Source: JABDAD01 sp964409695 (GTDB taxonomy: Bacteria > Pseudomonadota > Alphaproteobacteria > Rickettsiales > Rickettsiaceae). Taken from it: DNA of 13,344 nt. The translations under genes and the position numbers were made by a program. This document shows, in pieces, positions 6,594-12,594 of this stretch; the first letter of the stretch is position 1; each line of letters starts with the position of its first letter. The notes under the pieces are model-generated. The model was not told where the DNA came from and did not search any database. It saw only the letters and a program-made list of their open reading frames with translations. The stretch is taken from assembly GCA_964409695.1 (NCBI GenBank), contig CAYPDX010000036.1, forward strand, positions 1-13,344, written 5' to 3'.

Positions 6594-8132
6594 ATGAATG
6601 AACCAACCAATAAACCGACTGAGCAAGCTAAGCCTCAGCTCTCACAAGAGCAGATAAAGCAACTTATGTCTATGATGCAGAATCAGAAACCTGCGCCGGT
6701 TTGGAAGCAAAAGCTGAGTAAGGCAGTTAATTTTGCAATGCAACATACGACGAAAATTATCGTTCAGATGGATAGATTTATAAATTTTATCGTCCAGAAA
6801 GAAGATATTGATAGAAATGATGTGGTGCAAACCGCTAGAGGCCCAATAGTTTTTGGTACTTATGTTATTATTATTTTTATTATTATGGGCGGTCTATGGA
6901 CGGCAATTGCTCCGCTAGATAGTGCTGCAGTTGCAATTGGTACAGTTATTCCAAGTTCAAAAAGAAAAACAATTCAACATCTTCAAGGTGGAATTGTGAA
7001 GAAAATATTTGTTCAGCTTGGTGATCGCGTCAAAGAGGGAGACCCTATAATAGAATTAGATGAAGTTAATTTGAAGTCTAATTATGAAGCAAATCTTAAC
7101 GCGTTTAGGTCCGCTCTTGCTAATGAAGCTAGGCTAATTTCGGAAAGGGATAATTTAAACGAAATTACTTTTGATGAGTTCTTGCTTAAAGATAGTACAG
7201 TCCCTCAAGTTGCTGTCCTTCTTTCTACTATGAAAGATTTATTTAAATCTAGACAAGAAGCTTATTTTTCAAGAGTGGAAGCTTTGGAGCAAAAAAGTTT
7301 ACAACTTGCAAAGCAGCTAGAAAGTTCGCAAGCTAAGCGCATTGCGATGCAAAAACATTATGAAGTATTTTCTGACAGACTAAAGGCAATGAAAGACCTT
7401 TATGAAAAAGGAGCTGTTAATAAAACAAATTTGCAAGATGCTGAGGTAAAAAATGCAAGTGCTGAAAGCGAACTAGCAAGTATAGAAACGGAGATTGCTA
7501 GAATAGAGCAAGCAATTTTACAAGATAAAGCTGAAATGGCTTTTAATAAAAGTCAGCATTATCATGAAGTAATAAGAGAATTATCGGATACTCAAGCCAA
7601 GTTAAATGAAGCTCGTGAACGATATTTAATGTCTAAAGATGGGTATGAGAGAGCAGTAATTCGTTCTCCAGTAGATGGTACTATTATAGATATACACGTT
7701 ACTACAATTGGTGGAGTCATTGGACAAGGCCCTGTTGCAGAAATAATGCCAGATGGAGATAAATTAGTTATAGAAGCTAAAGTGCCTCATAAGAGTATTG
7801 ATTCAGTGCATGTAGGATTAAAAGCTAAAATTAGATTCAGTTCATTTAAATCTAGAACCACGCCTGTATTTACAGGTACTTTAACTTCTTTATCTCCTGA
7901 CACAGTTCAAGATAGACAAGGTGGTGGTATGCCTGATCCTAATGGGCCATATTATATGGCAAGAATTGAAGTAGATATGGATGAATTTAACAAAGTTGCA
8001 AAGCAAAAAAATCTTAAACTGAGACCAGGTATGCAAGCAGAGATACAGATAGTAATTGGAACAAGAACCTTGCTTCAGTATCTTCTTGATCCTGTGACGG
8101 ATAATATGTTCAAAGCATTTAAAGAGAAATGA
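6594..8132 (+). CDS. hlyD: HlyD-family type I secretion periplasmic adaptor (PrtE/AprE-like)
   Basis: The membrane fusion partner links the ABC ATPase to TolC across the periplasm. A single membrane helix lies at about 86-106. It is followed by the first half-lipoyl motif (IQHLQGGIVKKIF, GDRVKEGDPIIELD; about 127-156), a long heptad-rich coiled coil (about 160-345), the second half-lipoyl motif (RAVIRSPVDGTII, about 353-365), and a C-terminal beta domain ending LRPGMQAEI and an RTLLQYLLDPV segment characteristic of HlyD/PrtE proteins. The protein has 512 residues, longer than typical PrtE/AprE (about 430-450). The excess is a cytoplasmic N-terminal region of about 85 residues, Pro/Gln-rich for the first 36. 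It lies 18 nt after the ATPase gene, in the same operon. The ribosome binding site is weak (AGACAGAG). Confidence 0.93.
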   Translation: MNEPTNKPTEQAKPQLSQEQIKQLMSMMQNQKPAPVWKQKLSKAVNFAMQHTTKIIVQMDRFINFIVQKEDIDRNDVVQTARGPIVFGTYVIIIFIIMGGLWTAIAPLDSAAVAIGTVIPSSKRKTIQHLQGGIVKKIFVQLGDRVKEGDPIIELDEVNLKSNYEANLNAFRSALANEARLISERDNLNEITFDEFLLKDSTVPQVAVLLSTMKDLFKSRQEAYFSRVEALEQKSLQLAKQLESSQAKRIAMQKHYEVFSDRLKAMKDLYEKGAVNKTNLQDAEVKNASAESELASIETEIARIEQAILQDKAEMAFNKSQHYHEVIRELSDTQAKLNEARERYLMSKDGYERAVIRSPVDGTIIDIHVTTIGGVIGQGPVAEIMPDGDKLVIEAKVPHKSIDSVHVGLKAKIRFSSFKSRTTPVFTGTLTSLSPDTVQDRQGGGMPDPNGPYYMARIEVDMDEFNKVAKQKNLKLRPGMQAEIQIVIGTRTLLQYLLDPVTDNMFKAFKEK

Positions 8133-8207
8133 TACCATTTTTCATTTTTAAATTATCTAATCTCTGACAAAAATGTTAATTGCATTTTGCTTGCTCGTCA
8201 AAAAAAT

Positions 8208-8249
8208 TTGTTATCCCGAGCTTGCCCCCTTAATGAAAACGTCATTAAG
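8208..8249. repeat. Hairpin with 8-bp arms and adjoining ATCCCG half-repeat
   Basis: CTTAATGA (8229-8236) and TCATTAAG (8242-8249) pair perfectly around AAACG. Just upstream, TTATCCCGAGCTTG resembles the left half of a GC-rich palindromic repeat whose right half is missing. The site is downstream of the hlyD stop and could assist in stopping that transcript, although only a broken T-rich stretch follows on the plus strand. Confidence 0.4.
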
Positions 8250-8276
8250 CCATTCTTCTTTGCTAGTATTAGTAAA

Positions 8277-8318
8277 AAAGTGGATCCCGCATTAAATGCG
8301 GGATGATGGTTTAGAAGA
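8277..8318 (-). terminator. GC-rich hairpin repeat, copy 2; probable terminator of infA-maf-yebC
   Basis: ATCCCGCAT (8284-8292) and ATGCGGGAT (8296-8304) form a perfect 9-bp stem with loop TAA. Read on the minus strand, the stem is followed after CCAC by six T residues (8279-8274), so it can act as an intrinsic terminator about 105 nt beyond the yebC stop. Its flanks match the hairpin at 172-192, showing it is a copy of a dispersed repeat. The rest of the 8133-8409 spacer holds no gene that I can see. Confidence 0.55.
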
Positions 8319-8409
8319 AAGTTAGTGGTCCCCGAATCGTAGTGTGAGGTAACAGTGCTTTTGGAGAATGCGTTTATTACAAAAGTTTTTGTCCTATAGT
8401 ATGATGAAG

Positions 8410-9156
8410 TTAACTTCCGAGCTCTTCTGCCAGTTCATCAGAGAATTCATAATTACCAAAAACTTTTTGGACGTCATCACTTTCTTCAAGTAAATCAATC
8501 ATTTTTAGCAATTTTTCAGCTCTGTCTTTATCTGTAACTGTAATGAGGTTTTGAGGTTTCCAGCCTATACAGGCTTCTTCAGGCGCCCCTAGAGCATTAG
8601 ATATTTTCTCTAATACGGAGGAATAATCTTCCATTGCTGTGTAGATAGTATGATAAAATTCATCGGATTCGACATCGCTTGCGCCGCTTTCTATGGCAAG
8701 CTCTAAAACTTTCTCGTCACTAGCAACTTCTGCTGGATATGTAATGATTCCTAAGTGATCAAACATAAAGCTAACGCTTCCAGTTTCTCCAAGGTTTCCA
8801 CCATATTTTGTAAAGCTTGATCTAACATCAGAAGCTGTTCTATTCTTATTGTCAGTTAGAGCTTCGACAACTAAAGCTATGCCACCTGGTGCATATCCTT
8901 CATATCTAATTTCTATATAGTCATTACTATCTTGTTGATTTGCATTAAGTGCACGCTCTATCCTTTCCTTTGGAAGATTCATAGCTTTAGCGCCGTTAAT
9001 AGCTGTTCTAAGCCTTGGATTAGCATCTGGATCCGGACCGCCAGTTTTAGAAGCTGACATTATTTCGCGCACTAATCTTGTGAAGATTTTTGCTCTTTTT
9101 TTATCCTGGGCACCTTTTCTGTGCTGAATATTTTTAAATTTGGAATGACCTGCCAT
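8410..9156 (-). CDS. yebC: YebC/PmpR/TACO1-family regulatory protein
   Basis: The YebC/TACO1 family is annotated as transcriptional regulators, but mitochondrial TACO1 and several bacterial members act in translation. The 248-residue product opens with the invariant MAGHSKFKNIQHRKGAQDKKR, then has PDPDANPRLRTAI, AKAMNLPKERIERAL, an EGYAPGGIALVVEALTDN block and GGNLGETGSVSFMF, all family hallmarks in order. E. coli YebC has 246 residues. The start has AAGG overlapping the maf stop at a suitable distance. It lies 8 nt after maf and is the last gene of the infA-maf-yebC operon, an arrangement that favours a translational role. Identification is secure; the precise function in this organism is not shown. 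Confidence 0.95.
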   Translation of the reverse strand: MAGHSKFKNIQHRKGAQDKKRAKIFTRLVREIMSASKTGGPDPDANPRLRTAINGAKAMNLPKERIERALNANQQDSNDYIEIRYEGYAPGGIALVVEALTDNKNRTASDVRSSFTKYGGNLGETGSVSFMFDHLGIITYPAEVASDEKVLELAIESGASDVESDEFYHTIYTAMEDYSSVLEKISNALGAPEEACIGWKPQNLITVTDKDRAEKLLKMIDLLEESDDVQKVFGNYEFSDELAEELGS

Positions 9157-9164
9157 TTATGACC

Positions 9165-9740
9165 TTAAAATTTATAACCGAGAGATACTAACATATTTTT
9201 TGTTTCAAACAATGGTAAACCTATAACATTTGAAACTTGTCCATTAATAAATGGAATATAACATTGCATAAGGCCCTGAATTGAATATCCGCCAGCCTTG
9301 TTTAAACCTTCTTTTGAAGCGATAAACTCTTCTATTTCAGTGTTTGTTAGGGTTTTGACTCGAACGATTGTTTTGGCAAACTTAGTTCTAATTTCTTTTG
9401 TAACAGAATTTATTATGGTAACTCCAGTATAAACAGAGTGCCTTCTTCCCGAAAGTAATGAGAGACAATATCTAACATCTTCATTTGTATGAGGTTTCGG
9501 TAGTTCTCTAGTTCCTACGCAAACAACTGTGTCAGCGGCTATAATAAGTGCCTGATCACTATAATTTGTTGCTATTTTTGAAGCCTTCTCGATTGATAAT
9601 CTTACTGCTAAATCTTTGGGTTTCTCTTTCTTTAAAGCTGATTCGTCAATATCAGCTGGGATTACTGAAATATCCTTTATTCCAATACGTTTCAATAATT
9701 CAAGTCTTGCTGGAGATTGCGATGCTAGTATAATTTTCAT
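9165..9740 (-). CDS. maf: Maf-family nucleoside triphosphate pyrophosphatase
   Basis: Maf proteins hydrolyse non-canonical or modified nucleoside triphosphates to monophosphates, acting as house-cleaning enzymes; some affect septation. Visible motifs: ASQSPARLELL at the N-terminus (the SxSxR signature), EKA around residues 51-53, the catalytic aspartate in AADTVV (D70), GRRHSVYTGV (98-107), KAGGYSIQG (148-156) and SNVIGLPL (170-177). The length of 191 residues is normal (E. coli YhdE has 197). The ATG shares one base with the infA stop (TAATG at 9738-9742), so translation is probably coupled. YhdE-like (dTTP/UTP) and YceF-like (7-methyl-GTP) subtypes cannot be separated with confidence by eye; DTVV and YSIQG favour the YhdE side. 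Confidence 0.94.
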   Translation of the reverse strand: MKIILASQSPARLELLKRIGIKDISVIPADIDESALKKEKPKDLAVRLSIEKASKIATNYSDQALIIAADTVVCVGTRELPKPHTNEDVRYCLSLLSGRRHSVYTGVTIINSVTKEIRTKFAKTIVRVKTLTNTEIEEFIASKEGLNKAGGYSIQGLMQCYIPFINGQVSNVIGLPLFETKNMLVSLGYKF

Positions 9741-9958
9741 TATTTGTGACGTAGGATAACTCTACCTTTCGAAAGGTCGTAAGGCGTCATTTCAACTGTA
9801 ACTTTATCACCAACTAAAATACGGATTCTATTTTTACGCATTCTTCCTGAAGTATGACCAATTATCATATGTTCATTATCAAGTTTGATCTTAAACGTTG
9901 CATTTGGCAGTAATTCAAGAACAGTGCCATCAAATTCTATTAATTCTTCTTTTCCCAT
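9740..9958 (-). CDS. infA: Translation initiation factor IF-1
   Basis: IF-1 occupies the ribosomal A site during initiation and works with IF-2 and IF-3. The product has 72 residues, the usual IF-1 length, with a single OB fold: EELIEFDGTVLELLPNATFKIKL, then IIGHTSGRMRKNRIRIL and GDKVTVEMTPYDLSKGRVILRHK. Each block matches the family, including the basic RMRKNRIRI loop and the PYDLSKGRI-type ending. It is the first gene of an operon with maf, which it overlaps by one base, and yebC. A near-consensus promoter lies 30-57 nt upstream. The infA-maf neighbourhood is common among alphaproteobacteria. Confidence 0.97.
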   Translation of the reverse strand: MGKEELIEFDGTVLELLPNATFKIKLDNEHMIIGHTSGRMRKNRIRILVGDKVTVEMTPYDLSKGRVILRHK

Positions 9959-9987
9959 AAGTCCATATAAATTGGTATGATCAGAGC

Positions 9988-10015
9988 ATTATAACTAGTT
10001 TAATCAAAATATCAA
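9988..10015 (-). promoter_or_regulatory. Sigma70-like promoter of infA-maf-yebC
   Basis: On the minus strand TTGATA (10015-10010) and a perfect TATAAT (9993-9988) are separated by 16 nt. RNA would start near 9982, giving a leader of about 23 nt before infA. This is among the best promoter matches in the window. Confidence 0.72.
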
Positions 10016-10291
10016 GTTCTACCATTCGTACAAGCCGAAGTGCTAAAAGGCATTTAAGGTGTGCTTATGCATTATATCCAGAAATAATCTTGGATTATGA
10101 AGGTATTGATACTAAATAATTGATGCTTTAAGAACTAGAATTGGTGATACTTCATAAACTTAAAAAAAAGTTATAGAAACTTGTTTGTTAGTTGTTGAGC
10201 GTTGCTATAGGAAATATAGAGAGAGTTTTTTTTAATTAGATGTAATATTTTGTAAACAGATGTTCAATGGACCGTATGGACCATCTAATAA
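10016..10291. other. Long spacer between infA promoter and tRNA-Asn
   Basis: No complete gene is seen. A plus-strand frame without any ATG or GTG stays open from 9961 to a TAA at 10117-10119; its last 28 codons read like protein (CAYALYPEIILDYEGIDTK) and may be the worn end of a lost gene. Further on are a TTGCTATA octamer (10202-10209), a run of eight T (10226-10233) and two direct copies of ATGGACC (10267-10273, 10276-10282). TTAGATG (10236-10242) and CATCTAA (10282-10288) are inverted copies just beyond the tRNA 3' end. None of these has a clear role. Confidence 0.4.
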
Positions 10292-10366
10292 TGGCTCCCC
10301 GGGCCGGATTCGAACCAGCGACCTAACGGTTAACAGCCGTTTGCTCTACCACTGAGCTACCGAGGA
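10292..10366 (-). tRNA. tRNA-Asn (anticodon GTT)
   Basis: On the minus strand the acceptor arms TCCTCGG and CCGGGGA pair in seven steps with one T-G. The D arm carries AGCTCAGTGGTAGAGC, the anticodon loop is CTGTTAA with anticodon GTT (plus-strand 10332-10334), and the T loop is GGTTCGAATCC. The discriminator is G73 and the terminal CCA is encoded (10294-10292), giving 75 nt. It reads AAC/AAU codons. The gene stands alone on the minus strand downstream of the 108-residue protein gene but behind a terminator-like palindrome, so it probably has its own promoter in the AT-rich stretch 10380-10440. Confidence 0.97.
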
Positions 10367-10469
10367 ATAAGGAATAGACACAATATATATACACATAAAC
10401 CTATGCATATATATTTCGTTGCTCCTTTATATAACAAAACTATTTTAATCATGCCAGAGTTTTTTTGCT

Positions 10470-10493
10470 AAAAATCAAAATATTTTGATTTTT
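10470..10493 (-). terminator. 24-bp perfect palindrome, probable terminator
   Basis: AAAAATCAAAAT (10470-10481) is followed directly by its reverse complement ATTTTGATTTTT (10482-10493). On the minus strand it begins 7 nt after the stop of the 108-residue protein gene, and its 3' arm ends in TTTTGATTTTT, which can serve as both stem and U-tract. The stem is almost all A-T, so termination strength is uncertain; the spacing after the stop codon argues for the role. Confidence 0.5.
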
Positions 10494-10499
10494 CTGCAT

Positions 10500-10826
10500 T
10501 TAACTTACCATTTTTTCTTTTTTTCTTCGAGCATTTTGATCCTTTGAAGTTTTTCCTGATTGTAATTCTATAACTTGCTTTGTTATATTGATAACAAAAT
10601 CTGGTTCCATTCCAGCTTCTTCACAAAAATGAATAAAAAATTCACTTTTTCCAAAAATCCATTCTTTCGCTTCAATCTCTAGTTTCTTTACCTCTCTATT
10701 GTTTGAAATATTGGATGCATCTATTACAGCTTGTAAAATTATTGCTCTTCGTAAAATAGTATCAGCCGAATAGCCTGTAAACTTAAGTCTTTCGAATGGA
10801 GCTTGAAATTTTATTACTTTTGCCAT
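10500..10826 (-). CDS. Unrecognised conserved-looking small protein
   Basis: I do not recognise a named family. The 108-residue product has no signal peptide or membrane segment. It is predicted mainly helical, starting MAKVIKFQAPFERLKF, then TILRRAIILQAVIDASN (a clear amphipathic helix), a charged KKLEIEAKEWIFGKSEFFIHFCEEAG segment, MEPDFVINITKQVIEL, and a very basic tail (KTSKDQNARRKKEK). The pattern of EW, a short gap, F.HFCEEAG.EPDFV recalls small phage- or regulator-like proteins with EWF...FxxICExLGxDPDxV, and the fold could be a helix-turn-helix, but this is only resemblance. No clear ribosome binding site precedes the ATG. The gene is divergent from the DUF1467-gltX operon across 133 bp containing a 13-bp-arm inverted repeat, which would suit a DNA-binding autoregulator. 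Coding status is likely from length, composition and a terminator-like palindrome right after the stop. Confidence 0.72.
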   Translation of the reverse strand: MAKVIKFQAPFERLKFTGYSADTILRRAIILQAVIDASNISNNREVKKLEIEAKEWIFGKSEFFIHFCEEAGMEPDFVINITKQVIELQSGKTSKDQNARRKKEKMVS

Positions 10827-10894
10827 ATCATCAAAATATAATGTTGTCTTTCAGTCATTTATATACCACAAGTTTAATTAACCACTAATACCAT

Positions 10895-10923
10895 TATTTA
10901 GTTAATTAACAATTAACTAAATA
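10895..10923. promoter_or_regulatory. Inverted repeat with 13-bp arms in a divergent control region
   Basis: TATTTAGTTAATT (10895-10907) and AATTAACTAAATA (10911-10923) pair perfectly around AAC. Within it GTTAATTAAC (10901-10910) is itself a palindrome, and a related TTTAATTAAC lies at 10873-10882. The element sits 69 nt from the start of the leftward gene and 37 nt from the rightward DUF1467 start. An operator or an RNA hairpin in the leader are both possible; no T-run follows. Confidence 0.45.
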
Positions 10924-10959
10924 GCTAAAAATTTTATAAAATCCTAAAGGAACATTAAT

Positions 10960-11178
10960 ATGAATATTATGACTTTCATTTTAACTGTAATAATGATTTG
11001 GATTGTTTTAATCTTTTTAGTATTGCCATTCGCTCTGCAAATGCCTAAAAAAATTATTATAGGTAACGCTGATAGCGCGCCGGAAAAACATTATTTAATG
11101 CAAAAAATATTTATAACATTATTTATCTCAATTGTTATTGCGATAATCTACTGGTATATTGTTTATTATAAACAATAG
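10960..11178 (+). CDS. DUF1467-type small inner-membrane protein
   Basis: DUF1467 proteins are short alphaproteobacterial membrane proteins of unknown function. The 72-residue product has a first membrane helix (about 4-28, ending VLPFALQMPKK), a short polar loop with the NADSAPEKHYLMQK segment, and a second helix (about 48-67, ending IYWYIVYYK). The LPF after helix one, the middle loop with acidic and proline residues, and the aromatic end of helix two match the family pattern. The start is well supported by AAAGGAA about 7 nt upstream of the ATG. gltX starts 12 nt after the stop, so the two are co-transcribed. The name DUF1467 is from memory of the family pattern. Confidence 0.8.
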   Translation: MNIMTFILTVIMIWIVLIFLVLPFALQMPKKIIIGNADSAPEKHYLMQKIFITLFISIVIAIIYWYIVYYKQ

Positions 11179-11190
11179 TATATTTCAAAA

Positions 11191-12594
11191 ATGTCAGTAG
11201 TTACAAGATTCGCTCCTTCCCCAACAGGGTATTTACATATTGGTTCTGCAAGAACAGCAATTTTTAATTATCTATATGCTAGACATTTTGGAGGTAAATA
11301 TTTACTTCGTATAGAAGATACCGATAAAGCAAGATCTACAAAGGAAGCGACAGATGCTCTTTTAAACGGCCTCAAATGGCTTGGAATTGATTATGATGGT
11401 GAAGTTATATATCAATCTTCTAGGGAAGCTAGGCACGTTGAACTTGCATATGAGTTAGTTAAATTAGGTAAGGCATATAAGTGTTTTGCGACTCAAGAGG
11501 AAATAGAGTTAGAGAGAGAACAAGCAATAAAGGATGGTAAATCCTTTCTATTTCAAAGCAAATGGAGAGAATTATCAGAATCCGATCACCCAACTGATAA
11601 AAAATACGTCATAAGATTAAAGGCACCAAGAACAGGTAAAACAATTATTCAAGATTTGGTGCAGGGTGAAGTTATTGTCTCAAATGAAATATTGGATGAC
11701 ATGGTCTTGCTAAGAGGCGATGGGTCTGCGACCTATATGCTTGCGGTAGTAGTCGATGACCATGATATGGGAATCACTCATATAATTAGAGGAGATGACC
11801 ATTTAAATAATGGATTTAGGCAAAAATTACTCTATGAAGCAGCCGGATGGGACGTTCCAATTATGGCGCATATCCCATTAATTCATGGACCAGATGGTGC
11901 AAAACTTTCAAAAAGGCATGGAGCGCTTGGAGTTGAGGGATACAGAGATAAGGGATATCTACCAGATGCTCTATTTAATTATCTACTTCACCTTGGATGG
12001 AGTTTTGGTGATCAAGAGATAATATCAAAAGCTGAAGCTGTTAAATTATTTGATGGTACTCACATTGGCAAAGCTCCCTCGAGAATTGATTTTGATAAAA
12101 TGAAGTTCATTAATTCAAAATATTTAAGAGCTTTGGAAGATAAGGATTTAATAGTAATTATTGAAGATGAGTGGAAGAAGGAAAATATAGTAATGGATAA
12201 TATTACTTGTACATCTTTAGAAAAAGCTATCGGTGAGATTAAGGTAAGATCTGAGCTTACAAAAGATCTAGCTGATCTTGCAAAGATTTATCATAGTGGA
12301 AATATTTATGAATTTACGTTAGAAGCTAAAGAAGTCATAATAAGTACGAATGATTCGGTTTTTCATGCTGTATTAGAGATGATGAATTCTATGGATAATT
12401 TTTCAAAAGATAATATCCAATCTTCTTTTAAAATTTTAGCAGAATCACTCGGAATGAAATTAGGGCAATTAATGAATCCTGTTAGAGCTATTATAACAGG
12501 TAGGACCTCATCTCCAAGCGTATTTGAGATAGTTGCAGTGCTTGGTAAGCAAGCCATTATCAATAGATTAACATTATTTTCTAGTTTTAAATGA
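11191..12594 (+). CDS. gltX: Glutamyl-tRNA synthetase
   Basis: This class I enzyme charges tRNA-Glu with glutamate and, in bacteria lacking GlnRS, may also mischarge tRNA-Gln for GatCAB to amidate. The catalytic Rossmann core shows the HIGH-type motif PSPTGYLHIGSART (HIGS at 16-19), IEDTD (41-45), the IIRGDDHLNN block (198-207) and the KMSKS-type loop KLSKRHG (238-244). A helical anticodon-binding region fills the C-terminal third. The length of 467 residues matches the family (E. coli 471). Of the four zinc ligands known in E. coli GltX near residues 98-127 only C98 has a counterpart, so it belongs to a zinc-free type. Alphaproteobacteria including Rickettsia often have two gltX copies; which one this is cannot be told here. 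No clear Shine-Dalgarno site; it probably relies on coupling with the upstream gene. Its stop overlaps the next start (ATGA, 12591-12594). Confidence 0.96.
   Translation: MSVVTRFAPSPTGYLHIGSARTAIFNYLYARHFGGKYLLRIEDTDKARSTKEATDALLNGLKWLGIDYDGEVIYQSSREARHVELAYELVKLGKAYKCFATQEEIELEREQAIKDGKSFLFQSKWRELSESDHPTDKKYVIRLKAPRTGKTIIQDLVQGEVIVSNEILDDMVLLRGDGSATYMLAVVVDDHDMGITHIIRGDDHLNNGFRQKLLYEAAGWDVPIMAHIPLIHGPDGAKLSKRHGALGVEGYRDKGYLPDALFNYLLHLGWSFGDQEIISKAEAVKLFDGTHIGKAPSRIDFDKMKFINSKYLRALEDKDLIVIIEDEWKKENIVMDNITCTSLEKAIGEIKVRSELTKDLADLAKIYHSGNIYEFTLEAKEVIISTNDSVFHAVLEMMNSMDNFSKDNIQSSFKILAESLGMKLGQLMNPVRAIITGRTSSPSVFEIVAVLGKQAIINRLTLFSSFK

Noticed and set aside
10236..10288. Terminator of tRNA-Asn formed by TTAGATG and CATCTAA
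   Set aside because: The 7-bp arms are about 39 nt apart and not followed by a T-run on the minus strand.
8133..10291. CRISPR array or mobile element in the spacers
   Set aside because: No regularly spaced direct repeats, no transposase frame and no terminal repeats with target duplications were seen; only short palindromic repeats are present.
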